NCBI GenBank assembly: GCA_035575135.1
Contig: DATLYE010000057.1
Span: 27,449 to 91,448 of the forward strand
DNA length: 64,000 bases
Source of the DNA: JANWXD01 sp035575135
GTDB lineage: Bacteria; Acidobacteriota; Terriglobia; Bryobacterales; Bryobacteraceae
Reading direction: 5' to 3'
The position numbers were made by a program, and so were the translations under genes. Shown here in pieces: positions 35,645 to 43,503 of the stretch (within the stretch, counting starts at the first letter, position 1; every line of letters starts with the position of its first letter). The notes beneath the pieces were generated by a model. The model was not told the DNA's origin. It saw only the letters and a list, made by a program, of their open reading frames with translations, and searched no databases.

Positions 35645-36903
35645 GGCGAGGAAATTCTCTCAATCCGGGCCCCGAGAGCGCCCAGCTTCTGCTCGATTCT
35701 CTCATATCCGCGGTCAATGTGGTAGACCCGGTCAATCAGCGTCTCACCGCGGGCCACGAGCGCCGCCAGGACCAACGAGGCGCTGGCGCGCAGGTCCGAA
35801 GCGATCACTGCGGCGCCGGTCAGTTGGCGGGGTCCCGTGACGATGGCCTGCCGTCCTTCCAGGCGGATGTCGGCTCCCATGCGCATGAGCTCGAGGGCGT
35901 GCATGAAACGGTTCTCGAAAATGGTCTCCGTAATGACGGAGACACCTTCGGCCTGAGTCATCAGAGCCATGAACTGGGCCTGGAGGTCGGTGGCAAAACC
36001 GGGGTACTCTTCGGTCGTGACGTCCACCGCCACCAGACGCCCGGGACGGCGCACGCGGAGCGCGCCGGCTCCGGCTTCGGTGATTTCTGCTCCGGCCTGG
36101 CGGAGCTTGACCAGAAGCGCGCCCAGGTGCTCGGGCACGCAGTCCGTCACGAGGACGTCGCCGCCGGTGATTGCGCCGGCGATGAGGAAGGTTCCGGCTT
36201 CGATCCGGTCCGGAATGATGGTGTGGGCGGCGCCGTGGAGGCGCGTGACTCCTTGCACGCGGATGGTCGAGGTGCCCACACCCTGGATGCGGGCGCCCAT
36301 CCTGGAAAGCAGCTCCGCCAGGTCCACGACTTCGGGCTCGCGCGCGGCGTTTTCGAGTACGGTCTCGCCGTCGGCGAGCACCGCGGCCATGAGCAGGTCT
36401 TCCGTGCCGGTGACGGTGATGCGGTCGAAATGGACGCGTGCGCCGCGCAACCCGTTCGGGGCTTGGGCCTGGATGTAGCCGTGTTCTTGAGAGATCCGGG
36501 CGCCGAGCGCCTCCAGGCCGGCCAGGTGCAGATTGATGGGGCGGGCTCCGATGGCGCACCCGCCGGGCAGAGAGACGCGCGCCCGGCCGCAGCGGGCCAC
36601 GAGCGGTCCGAGGACAAGGCTCGAGGCGCGCATGGTCTTGACGAGCTCATAGGGAGCTTCCGGCCTGCGGATCTCCGCGGCGGTGACGGTGAGCGCTCCG
36701 TCGCGCTCCTCGACCGCCGCGCCGCAGTATTCCAGCAACTGGCGCATGGTGCGGATGTCCCGCACGGCCGGGACGCGGTGGAGAATGACCGGCTCGGAGG
36801 TCAGAAGGCAGGCGGCCATGGCCGGCAGAGCGGCGTTCTTGGCGCCGCTTGTCGCCACCTGACCTTCCAGCCGCACACCGCCGCGCACCAGGAACCGGTC
36901 CAT
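35641..36903 (-). CDS. murA: UDP-N-acetylglucosamine 1-carboxyvinyltransferase
   Basis: A 420-residue EPT-family enzyme that adds enolpyruvate from PEP to UDP-GlcNAc, the first committed step of peptidoglycan synthesis. The N-terminal GVRLEGQVATSGAKNAALP holds the conserved Lys-Asn, and PGGCAIGARPINLHLAGLEALGA holds the active-site Cys targeted by fosfomycin. Length is typical. It starts 4 bp after the murQ stop region (36908), so synthesis and recycling enzymes share a unit. No second EPSP-type gene is present. Confidence 0.98.
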   Translation of the reverse strand: MDRFLVRGGVRLEGQVATSGAKNAALPAMAACLLTSEPVILHRVPAVRDIRTMRQLLEYCGAAVEERDGALTVTAAEIRRPEAPYELVKTMRASSLVLGPLVARCGRARVSLPGGCAIGARPINLHLAGLEALGARISQEHGYIQAQAPNGLRGARVHFDRITVTGTEDLLMAAVLADGETVLENAAREPEVVDLAELLSRMGARIQGVGTSTIRVQGVTRLHGAAHTIIPDRIEAGTFLIAGAITGGDVLVTDCVPEHLGALLVKLRQAGAEITEAGAGALRVRRPGRLVAVDVTTEEYPGFATDLQAQFMALMTQAEGVSVITETIFENRFMHALELMRMGADIRLEGRQAIVTGPRQLTGAAVIASDLRASASLVLAALVARGETLIDRVYHIDRGYERIEQKLGALGARIERISSP

Positions 36904-36907
36904 CGCA

Positions 36908-37798
36908 TCAACTCCTCAAGGCTTCCGAGAGGCGGCCCCCGGCCTCGGCAAGGCGGCGGAGGGCTTCGTCGCGGGGAAGCTTCAGCCGGGCCATGAGGAT
37001 CGCCACTTTGACGTCGCCCCGGGCCTCATCGAGTAACCGGGCGGCCTCCGCCGCATCCACACCCGCAACCTGCCGAATGATTCTGCGGGCGCGTTCGACG
37101 AGCTTGGTGTTCTTGGCCTGGACGTTCACCATCAGGTTACCGTAGACATGTCCCAGACGGATCATGACGGCCGTCGAGATCATGTTGAGGACGAGTTTGG
37201 CGGCCGTGCCCGCCTTCATACGCGTGGAGCCCGCGATGATTTCCGGGCCTGTGAGCGGAACGATGGCGATCTCCACCTGCCGCGCCAGTTGCGAATCAGG
37301 GTTCGCGGTCAGGCCCACCGTTACGGCGCCGAGGCGTCGTGCGGCAGCAACGGCGCCGAGCACGTAAGGAGTGCGGCCGCTGGCCGAAACGGCCACGAGA
37401 ACGTCGCCGGCCCCAAAGCCGCGATCGAGCAGGTCGCGTTCGCCGGCCGCTGCATCATCTTCACTGGCCTCCGTGGCCCGGGCAAGAGCCTTTTCTCCTC
37501 CGGCGATGACGGCCTGGACAAGATCAGAGGAAACGCCGAAGGTGGGCGGGCACTCGGCCGCATCCAAGGCTGCGAGGCGGCCGCTGGTGCCGGCGCCGAT
37601 ATAGAACAGCCTTCCGCCACCGCGAAGCGCCGACTCGATGGCTTCGACGGCGCGTGCGATATTGGGGATCTCGGCGGCCACCGCCGGCGGGACCTTGTGG
37701 TCTTCGTCGTTGATGATTCGAAGGATCTGCTCGACGGGCAGGGCGTCTATACCGCGGGAGGCGGGGTTGGATTGTTCGGTGAGGAGTTCGTCGGACAT
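36908..37798 (-). CDS. murQ: N-acetylmuramic acid 6-phosphate etherase
   Basis: A 296-residue SIS-domain enzyme that cleaves the lactyl ether of MurNAc-6-phosphate to GlcNAc-6-phosphate in cell-wall recycling. Diagnostic segments are LLTEQSNPASRGID (residues 5-18), YIGAGTSGRLAALDAAECPPTFG, VAVSASGRTPYVLGA and PEIIAGSTRMKAGTAAK, which includes the acidic catalytic region. The ATG at 37798 gives the usual N-terminus; the frame can be read 13 codons further up but adds an unrelated stretch. It precedes murA by four bases. No murK or anmK is nearby. Confidence 0.97.
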   Translation of the reverse strand: MSDELLTEQSNPASRGIDALPVEQILRIINDEDHKVPPAVAAEIPNIARAVEAIESALRGGGRLFYIGAGTSGRLAALDAAECPPTFGVSSDLVQAVIAGGEKALARATEASEDDAAAGERDLLDRGFGAGDVLVAVSASGRTPYVLGAVAAARRLGAVTVGLTANPDSQLARQVEIAIVPLTGPEIIAGSTRMKAGTAAKLVLNMISTAVMIRLGHVYGNLMVNVQAKNTKLVERARRIIRQVAGVDAAEAARLLDEARGDVKVAILMARLKLPRDEALRRLAEAGGRLSEALRS

Positions 37799-38137
37799 AT
37801 GCCACAGAGCACATGCTCGGCTGGAATCATCGAGCATTGCCCACCCCCTAATGTAATCAGAAACTGAGGGGCCAGTGGATCTGCGCCGGAGGCAGGCGGG
37901 CGCTACGGTTCAGTGGGGGGATCCTCATAGGTCTGAGGGGGATATCCGACGCCCAGATCGAGACAACGTTTCGGCGCGCCATTTGGAGTACTTAAGTACT
38001 AGTACAACTTCGTTGTTTCTAGTACTTTAGTTTGGAGATTTGGTGGCGAAAGGTATAAACGGAATGTGATCAATAGGTTGCAATGATGACTCCCGCGCGC
38101 CTGGCGCTATGCCCCCGCTTTTAGCTGGAATAAAGTC
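37799..38137. other. Noncoding region between murQ and the PEP-CTERM gene
   Basis: No credible gene in about 340 bases. It is more AT-rich than the flanking genes and holds the hairpin described at 37982-38037. The remainder shows nothing I can name; the murQ promoter must lie here on the minus strand but no good sigma-70 match was found. Confidence 0.6.
37982..38037. repeat. Long inverted repeat flanked by 7-bp direct repeats
   Basis: Arms AAGTACTAG (37994-38002) and CTAGTACTT (38019-38027) enclose a second pair ACAAC/GTTGT (38004-38008, 38012-38016) with a TTC loop, giving a stem of 14 pairs with a small bulge. Allowing one mismatch, the outer arm extends to 12 bases. TTTGGAG occurs directly on both sides (37982-37988, 38031-38037), as if a small element had duplicated its target. 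It is AT-rich in a GC-rich region. It may be a non-autonomous mobile remnant or a regulator site. Confidence 0.6.
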
Positions 38138-38166
38138 TTGACCCGAATGAGGGTATAGATTATCAT
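38138..38166 (+). promoter_or_regulatory. Sigma-70 promoter of the PEP-CTERM gene
   Basis: TTGACC at 38138-38143 and TATCAT at 38161-38166 with exactly 17 bases between them. Transcription would start near 38173, about 27 bases before the chosen ATG. Confidence 0.65.
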
Positions 38167-38199
38167 TGGTTGATGTTTGAAGACGGAGGCAGACACGAG

Positions 38200-38823
38200 A
38201 TGAAGAAGATCATGCTGGGAGTCGCACTAGCTCTAACTCTGATGGTGGGAATGGCGGCGGCCACCCCGGTTTGTGCAAGCGGGGCGGACGTACTGACGCT
38301 GGGTACCTGCCAGTTCGGAGGCCTCACTTTCAGCGGATGGGGCGTTACTGGAGCGGGTTTGACGAGCGTAACTGTCTTTTTCGGACAGAACAGCAGCACT
38401 TCAGGTAGCACGGTGTACGTTAACTTCCAGATAACACACATGCCGAGTCCCGTGTCGGCGGCGGACATCCTGCTCTCGTACGCGGTCTCGGGTGGGCTGA
38501 TCGGGGTAGACCTCTTTTTGGGTACACACGTGGCTCCCGTGACGATCATCGAGAATGTGTGTGCCGTGCCGTTCGTGCAAGGGTCCTGCCCGGCCGGGAA
38601 CCTCTTGGCGAGCTACGCAGTGAACTCAGCCAATCCCACCAACGCGGCCTTTTTTGCCCCGCATCAGACCGTTTACATCGTCAAAGACATCCAGATGGGT
38701 CCGGGGTCGGCAATCAGCGACTTCACCAACAGCCACCACGTTCCGGAACCTCTGACGCTTTCCTTGACGGGTCTGGGGCTGCTGGCAGCCGGTTGGCTTG
38801 GACGCCGCCGCGTGCGCGGATAG
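38200..38823 (+). CDS. PEP-CTERM sorting-domain exported protein
   Basis: A 207-residue secreted protein: signal peptide (KKIMLGVALALTLMVGMAAA), a Ser/Thr/Gly-rich domain of unknown function with four Cys (about 24-180), and a C-terminal sorting signal made of VPEP, a hydrophobic helix (TLSLTGLGLLAAGWLG) and a basic tail RRRVRG. Exosortase should cut at VPEP and hand the protein to the cell surface or matrix. GGAGG lies about eleven bases before the ATG at 38200. An upstream ATG (38173) is possible but coincides with the predicted transcript start. No exosortase is in the window. Confidence 0.9.
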   Translation: MKKIMLGVALALTLMVGMAAATPVCASGADVLTLGTCQFGGLTFSGWGVTGAGLTSVTVFFGQNSSTSGSTVYVNFQITHMPSPVSAADILLSYAVSGGLIGVDLFLGTHVAPVTIIENVCAVPFVQGSCPAGNLLASYAVNSANPTNAAFFAPHQTVYIVKDIQMGPGSAISDFTNSHHVPEPLTLSLTGLGLLAAGWLGRRRVRG

Positions 38824-38847
38824 ACATCGCCAAGTCCGACCACAGGC

Positions 38848-38884
38848 AGGAACAGCCGGGCGTAGAGCCCGGCTGTTCCTTTTT
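38848..38884 (+). terminator. Rho-independent terminator after the PEP-CTERM gene
   Basis: A perfect 14-base stem (38848-38861 with 38867-38880, loop GTAGA) directly followed by TTTT. With the promoter at 38138 it defines a single-gene transcript. Confidence 0.92.
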
Positions 38885-38961
38885 GTGGAAAGTTCTTTTC
38901 TTTGAGAAGAGAGCTTGGCGCGGGTAGCCGCCGCTCCGATGGGGGGCGAGCGGCTAGAATG

Positions 38962-39005
38962 GACCGCGCCCCTCAAGATTAAGAGGGGAATAATGGGGCG
39001 CGGTC
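38962..39005. repeat. Nested inverted repeats at the 3' end of erpA
   Basis: An outer 11-base inverted repeat (GACCGCGCCCC at 38962-38972, GGGGCGCGGTC at 38995-39005) and an overlapping inner pair CCCCTC/GAGGGG (38969-38974, 38983-38988) cannot both form fully. The outer arm reaches the erpA stop codon. It probably ends erpA transcription on the minus strand, though no T-run follows. Confidence 0.5.
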
Positions 39006-39327
39006 AGGCCGAGAACGAGCTGCCGCAGCCGCAGGTCGAACGAACGTTTGGGTTGGTGAACTTGAAGCCTGAGCCCTCGATCGTTTCCACGTAATCCACC
39101 TCGGCCCCGTCAAGGTAGAGCATGCTGGCCTGGTCAATGAAGACCTTGAGACCGTCGAAGTTGTAGACCTTGTCGAGCAGCCCAGGGTTGTTTTCGAACG
39201 CCATAGAGTAGGTAAAGCCGGAGCAGCCGCCTCCGACCACCGCGATGCGGAGTCCCGCAGGCTTGGGGTCCTGCGTCTCCATAATCTCCTTGACTTTGCC
39301 TATGGCCCGTTCGGTCAATTGAATCAT
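39004..39327 (-). CDS. erpA: A-type iron-sulfur cluster insertion protein
   Basis: A 107-residue HesB/IscA-family carrier that delivers Fe-S clusters to target enzymes. The three conserved cysteines are seen in GGGCSGFTY (about residue 35) and STCGCGSSF at the C-terminus. It is closer in look to ErpA than to SufA, but A-type carriers are hard to split by eye. GAGGG lies upstream of the ATG at 39327. It is a single gene, divergent from the sigma factor gene. Likely clients in the window are the activase pair and other Fe-S enzymes. Confidence 0.93.
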   Translation of the reverse strand: MIQLTERAIGKVKEIMETQDPKPAGLRIAVVGGGCSGFTYSMAFENNPGLLDKVYNFDGLKVFIDQASMLYLDGAEVDYVETIEGSGFKFTNPNVRSTCGCGSSFSA

Positions 39328-39366
39328 TGCCGTTTCCCTCTGGTGGAATTCTCTTCTCTAGCCTTC

Positions 39367-39395
39367 ATTGTAGCGGTTTACTCGGGAGATTTCCA
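39367..39395 (-). promoter_or_regulatory. Putative erpA promoter
   Basis: On the minus strand TGGAAA (39390-39395) and TACAAT (39367-39372) are 17 bases apart, four and five matches to sigma-70 consensus. Transcription would begin about 35 bases before the erpA start codon. Confidence 0.5.
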
Positions 39396-39543
39396 GGGGC
39401 GGCTTGGGGGGTGGCCCACCTGATTTCGGGGGCAAGGCTGAGGGGGCGGATCTGCTATGTTGAATGAGAAGCCGCCCGGAGACCCGCCCCGGGCGGCCTT
39501 CGGCCCGAAACCACCGGAGTTTGCAGCGCGTCCCACTGGATGT

Positions 39544-40209
39544 ATGAACGGGATGAGCGGTGCGCTCCCACTTGCGGTTTCCGGCGAGAGGATCCCGGTG
39601 AGGGCGAATGTGGACCACCGCAATTCCGAAGAAGCCCATCTGGTGCGCCGCATCCAGCAGGGCGACGAGATGGCGTTCCGAGAGGTCGTCGAGCGCTACC
39701 AGAGCAAAGTTTTCTCGATCATCTACGGGATCCTGCGCAACCGGAACGACGCCGAAGACATCGCCCAGCAGGTTTTTGCCAAGATCTATTTCTCGATCCG
39801 GAGCTTCGACTTTCGCAGTTCCCTGCTGACGTGGATCTACAAGATCACCATCAACGAGTGCTACGACTACCTGCGGAAACGGCGAGTGCGCAAGCTCGTC
39901 TACGAGAGCGATTTTTCCGAGGAAGACGCCCTGCGCCTCCGTAATTCGGAGGCGGCGATGGATCAGGGGCCTTCGGTGGAAGGCGATCTGGCGCGGCGGG
40001 ATTACGTAGTGAAGCTGCTGGCGAAGCTGCCGGAAGAAGATCGGACGCTGATGCTGCTCAAGGAAGTGGAAGGCCACTCGGTTGAGGAGCTTGCACAGAT
40101 GACGGGGTTGAATCAGAATACGATCAAGGTCAAGTTGTTCCGGGCGCGCCAGAAGTTGCTCAAGGCCGCCGAGAGGCTGGACCGGGCCCCGGGCGCGGCG
40201 CCGGCCTGA
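39544..40209 (+). CDS. ECF-type RNA polymerase sigma factor
   Basis: A sigma-70 family group 4 protein of about 221 residues. Region 2 is VERYQSKVFSIIYGILRNRNDAEDIAQQVF, and region 4 is LPEEDRTLMLLKEVEGHSVEELAQMTGLNQNTIKVKLFRARQKLL. The start is unsure: an in-frame ATG at 39457 would add a proline-rich tail, and others exist at 39544 and 39553; I choose 39544. An anti-sigma-like gene follows after 56 bases and a Spy-like exported protein after that, so the three probably form an envelope-sensing unit. ECF groups cannot be assigned by eye. Confidence 0.93.
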   Translation: MNGMSGALPLAVSGERIPVRANVDHRNSEEAHLVRRIQQGDEMAFREVVERYQSKVFSIIYGILRNRNDAEDIAQQVFAKIYFSIRSFDFRSSLLTWIYKITINECYDYLRKRRVRKLVYESDFSEEDALRLRNSEAAMDQGPSVEGDLARRDYVVKLLAKLPEEDRTLMLLKEVEGHSVEELAQMTGLNQNTIKVKLFRARQKLLKAAERLDRAPGAAPA

Positions 40210-40265
40210 GGCGGCAGGCTTTCCAAGGCGGGCAATCAGATCCGCCGGGAAGAGAAAGAGGCACA

Positions 40266-40754
40266 ATGAGGGAAGAAGACGCGATGCACGGCGTGATCAG
40301 GGAACACCTGGAGGAGTATCTGGAAGGCGATCCCCGGCACAGAGTTCCCCCGGACTTCCATGCTCACCTTCGGGAGTGCGGGGACTGCCGGCTGACGGTG
40401 GAGCGCATGCAGAGGCAGGCCGATCTGGTGCGGGGTCTGCGGTGTCCGACAGAGGGACTGGATCCGGCTGTCGGGTTTTATGCGCGTGTGACGATGCGAA
40501 TTGAAGCCGAGCGCGCTGCGTCCTTCTGGAATGTGTTTGCCGACCCGGTGTTTGGCAAGGTCCTCGTATTCGCCTCGCTGGCGGCCTTTGTGTTGCTGGG
40601 CGGATACCTGATCTCGAGCGAGCGCAGCTACGCCCACCGGGATGCCCCGATGATGCTGATCGCCCAGGAGCCGCCCGAATATGAGCTGGTCGGCTCGGGC
40701 CCCGAACAGGACCGGCAGGCCGTACTGGTTACGCTGGCCAGCTACGAGGAGTGA
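40266..40754 (+). CDS. Putative zinc-finger anti-sigma factor with one membrane helix
   Basis: A 162-residue protein. The N-terminal part has the anti-sigma zinc motif pattern H-x3-C-x2-C in FHAHLRECGDCRL (about 33-45), then a linker, one membrane helix (VLVFASLAAFVLLGGYLI, about 98-115) and a periplasmic tail of about 45 residues. That is the layout of ZAS-type anti-sigma factors that hold an ECF sigma factor at the membrane until a signal arrives. It directly follows the sigma gene and precedes a Spy-like gene by four bases. Cognate pairing is inferred from order. Confidence 0.82.
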   Translation: MREEDAMHGVIREHLEEYLEGDPRHRVPPDFHAHLRECGDCRLTVERMQRQADLVRGLRCPTEGLDPAVGFYARVTMRIEAERAASFWNVFADPVFGKVLVFASLAAFVLLGGYLISSERSYAHRDAPMMLIAQEPPEYELVGSGPEQDRQAVLVTLASYEE

Positions 40755-40758
40755 CCTG

Positions 40759-41133
40759 ATGGTCCCCCGATGCCCCTCCTGGCATAGCCCGCGCGTACTG
40801 CTCTCTCTGGTCCTGGTCTTTCTGTGCGGCATGATGGCCGGCGCGCTCCTGATGCGCTACGGCGTCCACGCGGCGCTGCACGGGCGGGAGCCGGGCCTCG
40901 ATCCGAGACTCACCGTCGAGAACCTCCGCAGAGAGCTGGATCTGACGCCGAAGCAGGCCGAAGAACTTAAAATCATTCTCGACGACTTTGTGATGTACGT
41001 CCAGAGCCTGCAGTCGCAGATGGACGAGCTCCGCGGAGCGGGCAAGGAGCGGATCCGCCGCATTCTCAACCCGGAACAACAACGAAAATTCGATCGCCTG
41101 CTGGGCCAGCTTCAGGCCCGCCAGCACCGCTGA
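40759..41133 (+). CDS. Small exported Spy/CpxP-like protein
   Basis: A 124-residue protein with an N-terminal signal anchor (VLLSLVLVFLCGMMAGALLM) and a helical domain having LRRELDLTPKQAEELKIILDDF and ILNPEQQRKFDRLL, the LTPxQ pattern seen in Spy, CpxP and metal-sensing periplasmic regulators such as CnrX. Its ATG at 40759 begins four bases after the anti-sigma gene. It may relay envelope or metal stress to the anti-sigma factor. It converges on the TPR lipoprotein gene with only seven bases between stops. Confidence 0.8.
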   Translation: MVPRCPSWHSPRVLLSLVLVFLCGMMAGALLMRYGVHAALHGREPGLDPRLTVENLRRELDLTPKQAEELKIILDDFVMYVQSLQSQMDELRGAGKERIRRILNPEQQRKFDRLLGQLQARQHR

Positions 41134-41140
41134 AAGCGTT

Positions 41141-43447
41141 CTATCCCGTCTTCGCCATCAACTCGCGAATCCGCCCTTCTTCCTCTTTTGGCGGACGGTT
41201 GCGCAGCGCCGCCTGAAGTTCCTGGCGTGCAGCAGCTTTGTCGCCTTTTTGGAGCAGCGCCATGGCATAGTGATAGCGGAAGGTGGGATTGTTGGGCTGC
41301 CTGGCGATCAGCTCACGGTAGATGGCGATCGCATTGTCGCTCAGGTTTTTCTTGATGTAGATCCAGCCCAAGGTGTCGGAGACGTCGTCGGAGTTGGGCA
41401 GGCGCTGTTTGGCGCGCTGGGCATAAGTGAGCGCCAGATCCAGATCGCCTCCCATGTCGGCGATGACGTAGGCCAGGTTGTTGAGGGCGACAGGGCTGTC
41501 GGGTTCGAGCTTGAGGATCTGTTCGTAGGCCGCCTTCGCCTCGGCCACGCGTCCCGTGGCGTGAAGCAACAGGGCGAGGGGGTAGTGGAAATTCGGGTCG
41601 CGGGGGCGGAGGTCTCGGGCCTGTTTGAAGTGGTTCAAGGCGGCGTCCAGGTTGCCCAGGCGCCGGTAGACTTCACCGAGGCGGGCATGGTGCTCGGGGG
41701 AGCCCGGCTCCCGGGCCACGAGTCGCTCGTAGATCGGCGCTGCGGCGTCGTATTTTCCGGCGAGCACGAGCACATTGGCTTCCGCCAGCCAGAGGCGAGG
41801 TTCGTCCGGCAGGCGGCGTTGCTCCTGGCGGAGCATCCCGAGGGCCTGGTCAAATCGCCGCTCGGCGGCGTAGGTCTCAATCATCCCCAGGGAGCAGTCC
41901 AGATCCCCGGGTTGCTGGCGGTGGCACTGCTCAAAGGCCTTTTGGGCATCCGCGTAACGCTGTGACTGGTACTCGATGCGACCGAGCTGAAGCAAAGCTT
42001 CCCGGGAGTTCGGATAGACGCGCAGCAGCTCGATGAGCTGCCGGCGGGCCTGGTCCCTGTCTCCGGAGCCGGCCAAGGCCGCGGCGCGGATCAGGCCGGC
42101 CCCGAGATGATTGGGCGCCCGCGCAAGGATCTCGTTGGCCTGTTGCAGCGCGGGGGCCCATTCTCTCTTGTCCAGGTGGAGCTGGGCCAGGAGCAGGCGC
42201 GGGGGCAGGTAGTCGGCCTGCAAGCGGACGGCTTCCCGCAACTGGTTCTGTGCCGCCTCGAGGTTGCCCTGGAGGCGGTGGGCGCGGCCCAGATGGAAGC
42301 GCATGACCGCGTTGTTGGGCGAGCGCGCCACAGCGGCCTGGAGTTCTTTGAGCGCCGCTTCGACACGCTCCTTACCACCCAGGTCGAGCAATACGGCGGC
42401 ATGCAAAGCCTGCAGATCCGCTTCGCCGGGATGCTCTTTCATGAGCTCGGTGAGATAGCGGGCGGCTTCCTCTCCGCGGCCCTGCGCGATCATGACCTCG
42501 GCGATCCGGCGCTGATAGCTGAGCCTGTCTTTGCTCTGGCCTTTACGCAAGCCTTCCCGGTAATAGGCCAAGGCCTTGTCGAAATCGTTGACCCGGGCAA
42601 AAAAATCGCCGGCATCGCGCCAGGCCTGGGGGAAATCGGCAGTCTGGGCGGTGAAGCGTTCCAAGACCTTGGCCGCTTCTTCTCTGCGCCCCACCGCGAA
42701 ATAATGCTGTGCCAGTTCAATGTAGGGCTGGGGCCGTTTCGGGTTATTCTCGAGCTTCAGCCGGCGGATGTGCTCGGCTTTGTCGGCCTGGTTGCGGCGG
42801 ACATACTGCAGATAGAGGGCTTCGTAGATCGGCCCGTAATCTTTTTTGCGCGCGATCAGGTCCATGCCCAGTTTTTCCGCTTCCGCCAGCCGGTCCGCCT
42901 CTGCGAGTGTCTGGCACAGCGCCAGGATCAGATCGGGCTGATAGGGCTTGACCGCATTGGCGCGGGTGAAATAGTCCGTGGCGAGCTTCAGATCGCGGTC
43001 TCCCCAAGCCAGGTAGCCCATTAAGCGGAGTCCGTCGTAGGAGTTCGGATTCCTGCGCAGCATCTGCTGTGCGAGATCTTTGATTTCTTCGTAGACCTGG
43101 CGGGGTCTGCGACCGTCGGCCAGGTAGGCCATCACGTAGAGATCGGCCAGGCGGGCGCGGGCATCGTCGTTGTCGGGCTGCAACTCCACGGCTCGCCGGA
43201 ATGCGGGAACCGCCTGCTGCCATTCGCCGGTTTTGAGGTAGGTCAAACCGAGGCGGTAATACGCTTCTCCGTACCGGGCGTCTTTTCGGAGGGCGCTGCG
43301 GTACATGATGGAGGCTTCTTTGTACTTGCCGCGCTCGAAGTACTTGTTGCCGGTCTCTACGTATCGGCGCTTGATCACGTCGGGGTCGCGCGTGCAGGCG
43401 ACGCTCAGAAACAGCAGCGCCGCGCAGACCACAGCAGATGGCTTCAT
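41141..43447 (-). CDS. TPR-repeat lipoprotein
   Basis: A 768-residue exported protein. The N-terminus ends in the lipobox LSVACTRD (Cys18), predicting a lipid-anchored protein. The rest is a solenoid of roughly 18-20 TPRs, for example GEAYYRLGLTYLKTGEWQQAVPAFRRAVELQPDN style units near residue 60 and a final cluster near 640-750. It would serve as a periplasmic or outer-membrane docking surface. It resembles PEP-CTERM-associated TPR lipoproteins in layout, and a PEP-CTERM gene lies nearby, but this is not proof. The TolC-family gene 57 bp upstream may share its transcript. Confidence 0.9.
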   Translation of the reverse strand: MKPSAVVCAALLFLSVACTRDPDVIKRRYVETGNKYFERGKYKEASIMYRSALRKDARYGEAYYRLGLTYLKTGEWQQAVPAFRRAVELQPDNDDARARLADLYVMAYLADGRRPRQVYEEIKDLAQQMLRRNPNSYDGLRLMGYLAWGDRDLKLATDYFTRANAVKPYQPDLILALCQTLAEADRLAEAEKLGMDLIARKKDYGPIYEALYLQYVRRNQADKAEHIRRLKLENNPKRPQPYIELAQHYFAVGRREEAAKVLERFTAQTADFPQAWRDAGDFFARVNDFDKALAYYREGLRKGQSKDRLSYQRRIAEVMIAQGRGEEAARYLTELMKEHPGEADLQALHAAVLLDLGGKERVEAALKELQAAVARSPNNAVMRFHLGRAHRLQGNLEAAQNQLREAVRLQADYLPPRLLLAQLHLDKREWAPALQQANEILARAPNHLGAGLIRAAALAGSGDRDQARRQLIELLRVYPNSREALLQLGRIEYQSQRYADAQKAFEQCHRQQPGDLDCSLGMIETYAAERRFDQALGMLRQEQRRLPDEPRLWLAEANVLVLAGKYDAAAPIYERLVAREPGSPEHHARLGEVYRRLGNLDAALNHFKQARDLRPRDPNFHYPLALLLHATGRVAEAKAAYEQILKLEPDSPVALNNLAYVIADMGGDLDLALTYAQRAKQRLPNSDDVSDTLGWIYIKKNLSDNAIAIYRELIARQPNNPTFRYHYAMALLQKGDKAAARQELQAALRNRPPKEEEGRIRELMAKTG

Positions 43448-43503
43448 CGCCTCGTCTCCGTCTCGGGTGTTTCCTTTTATGATAAATCGGCCGGTGGAGC
43501 GGT

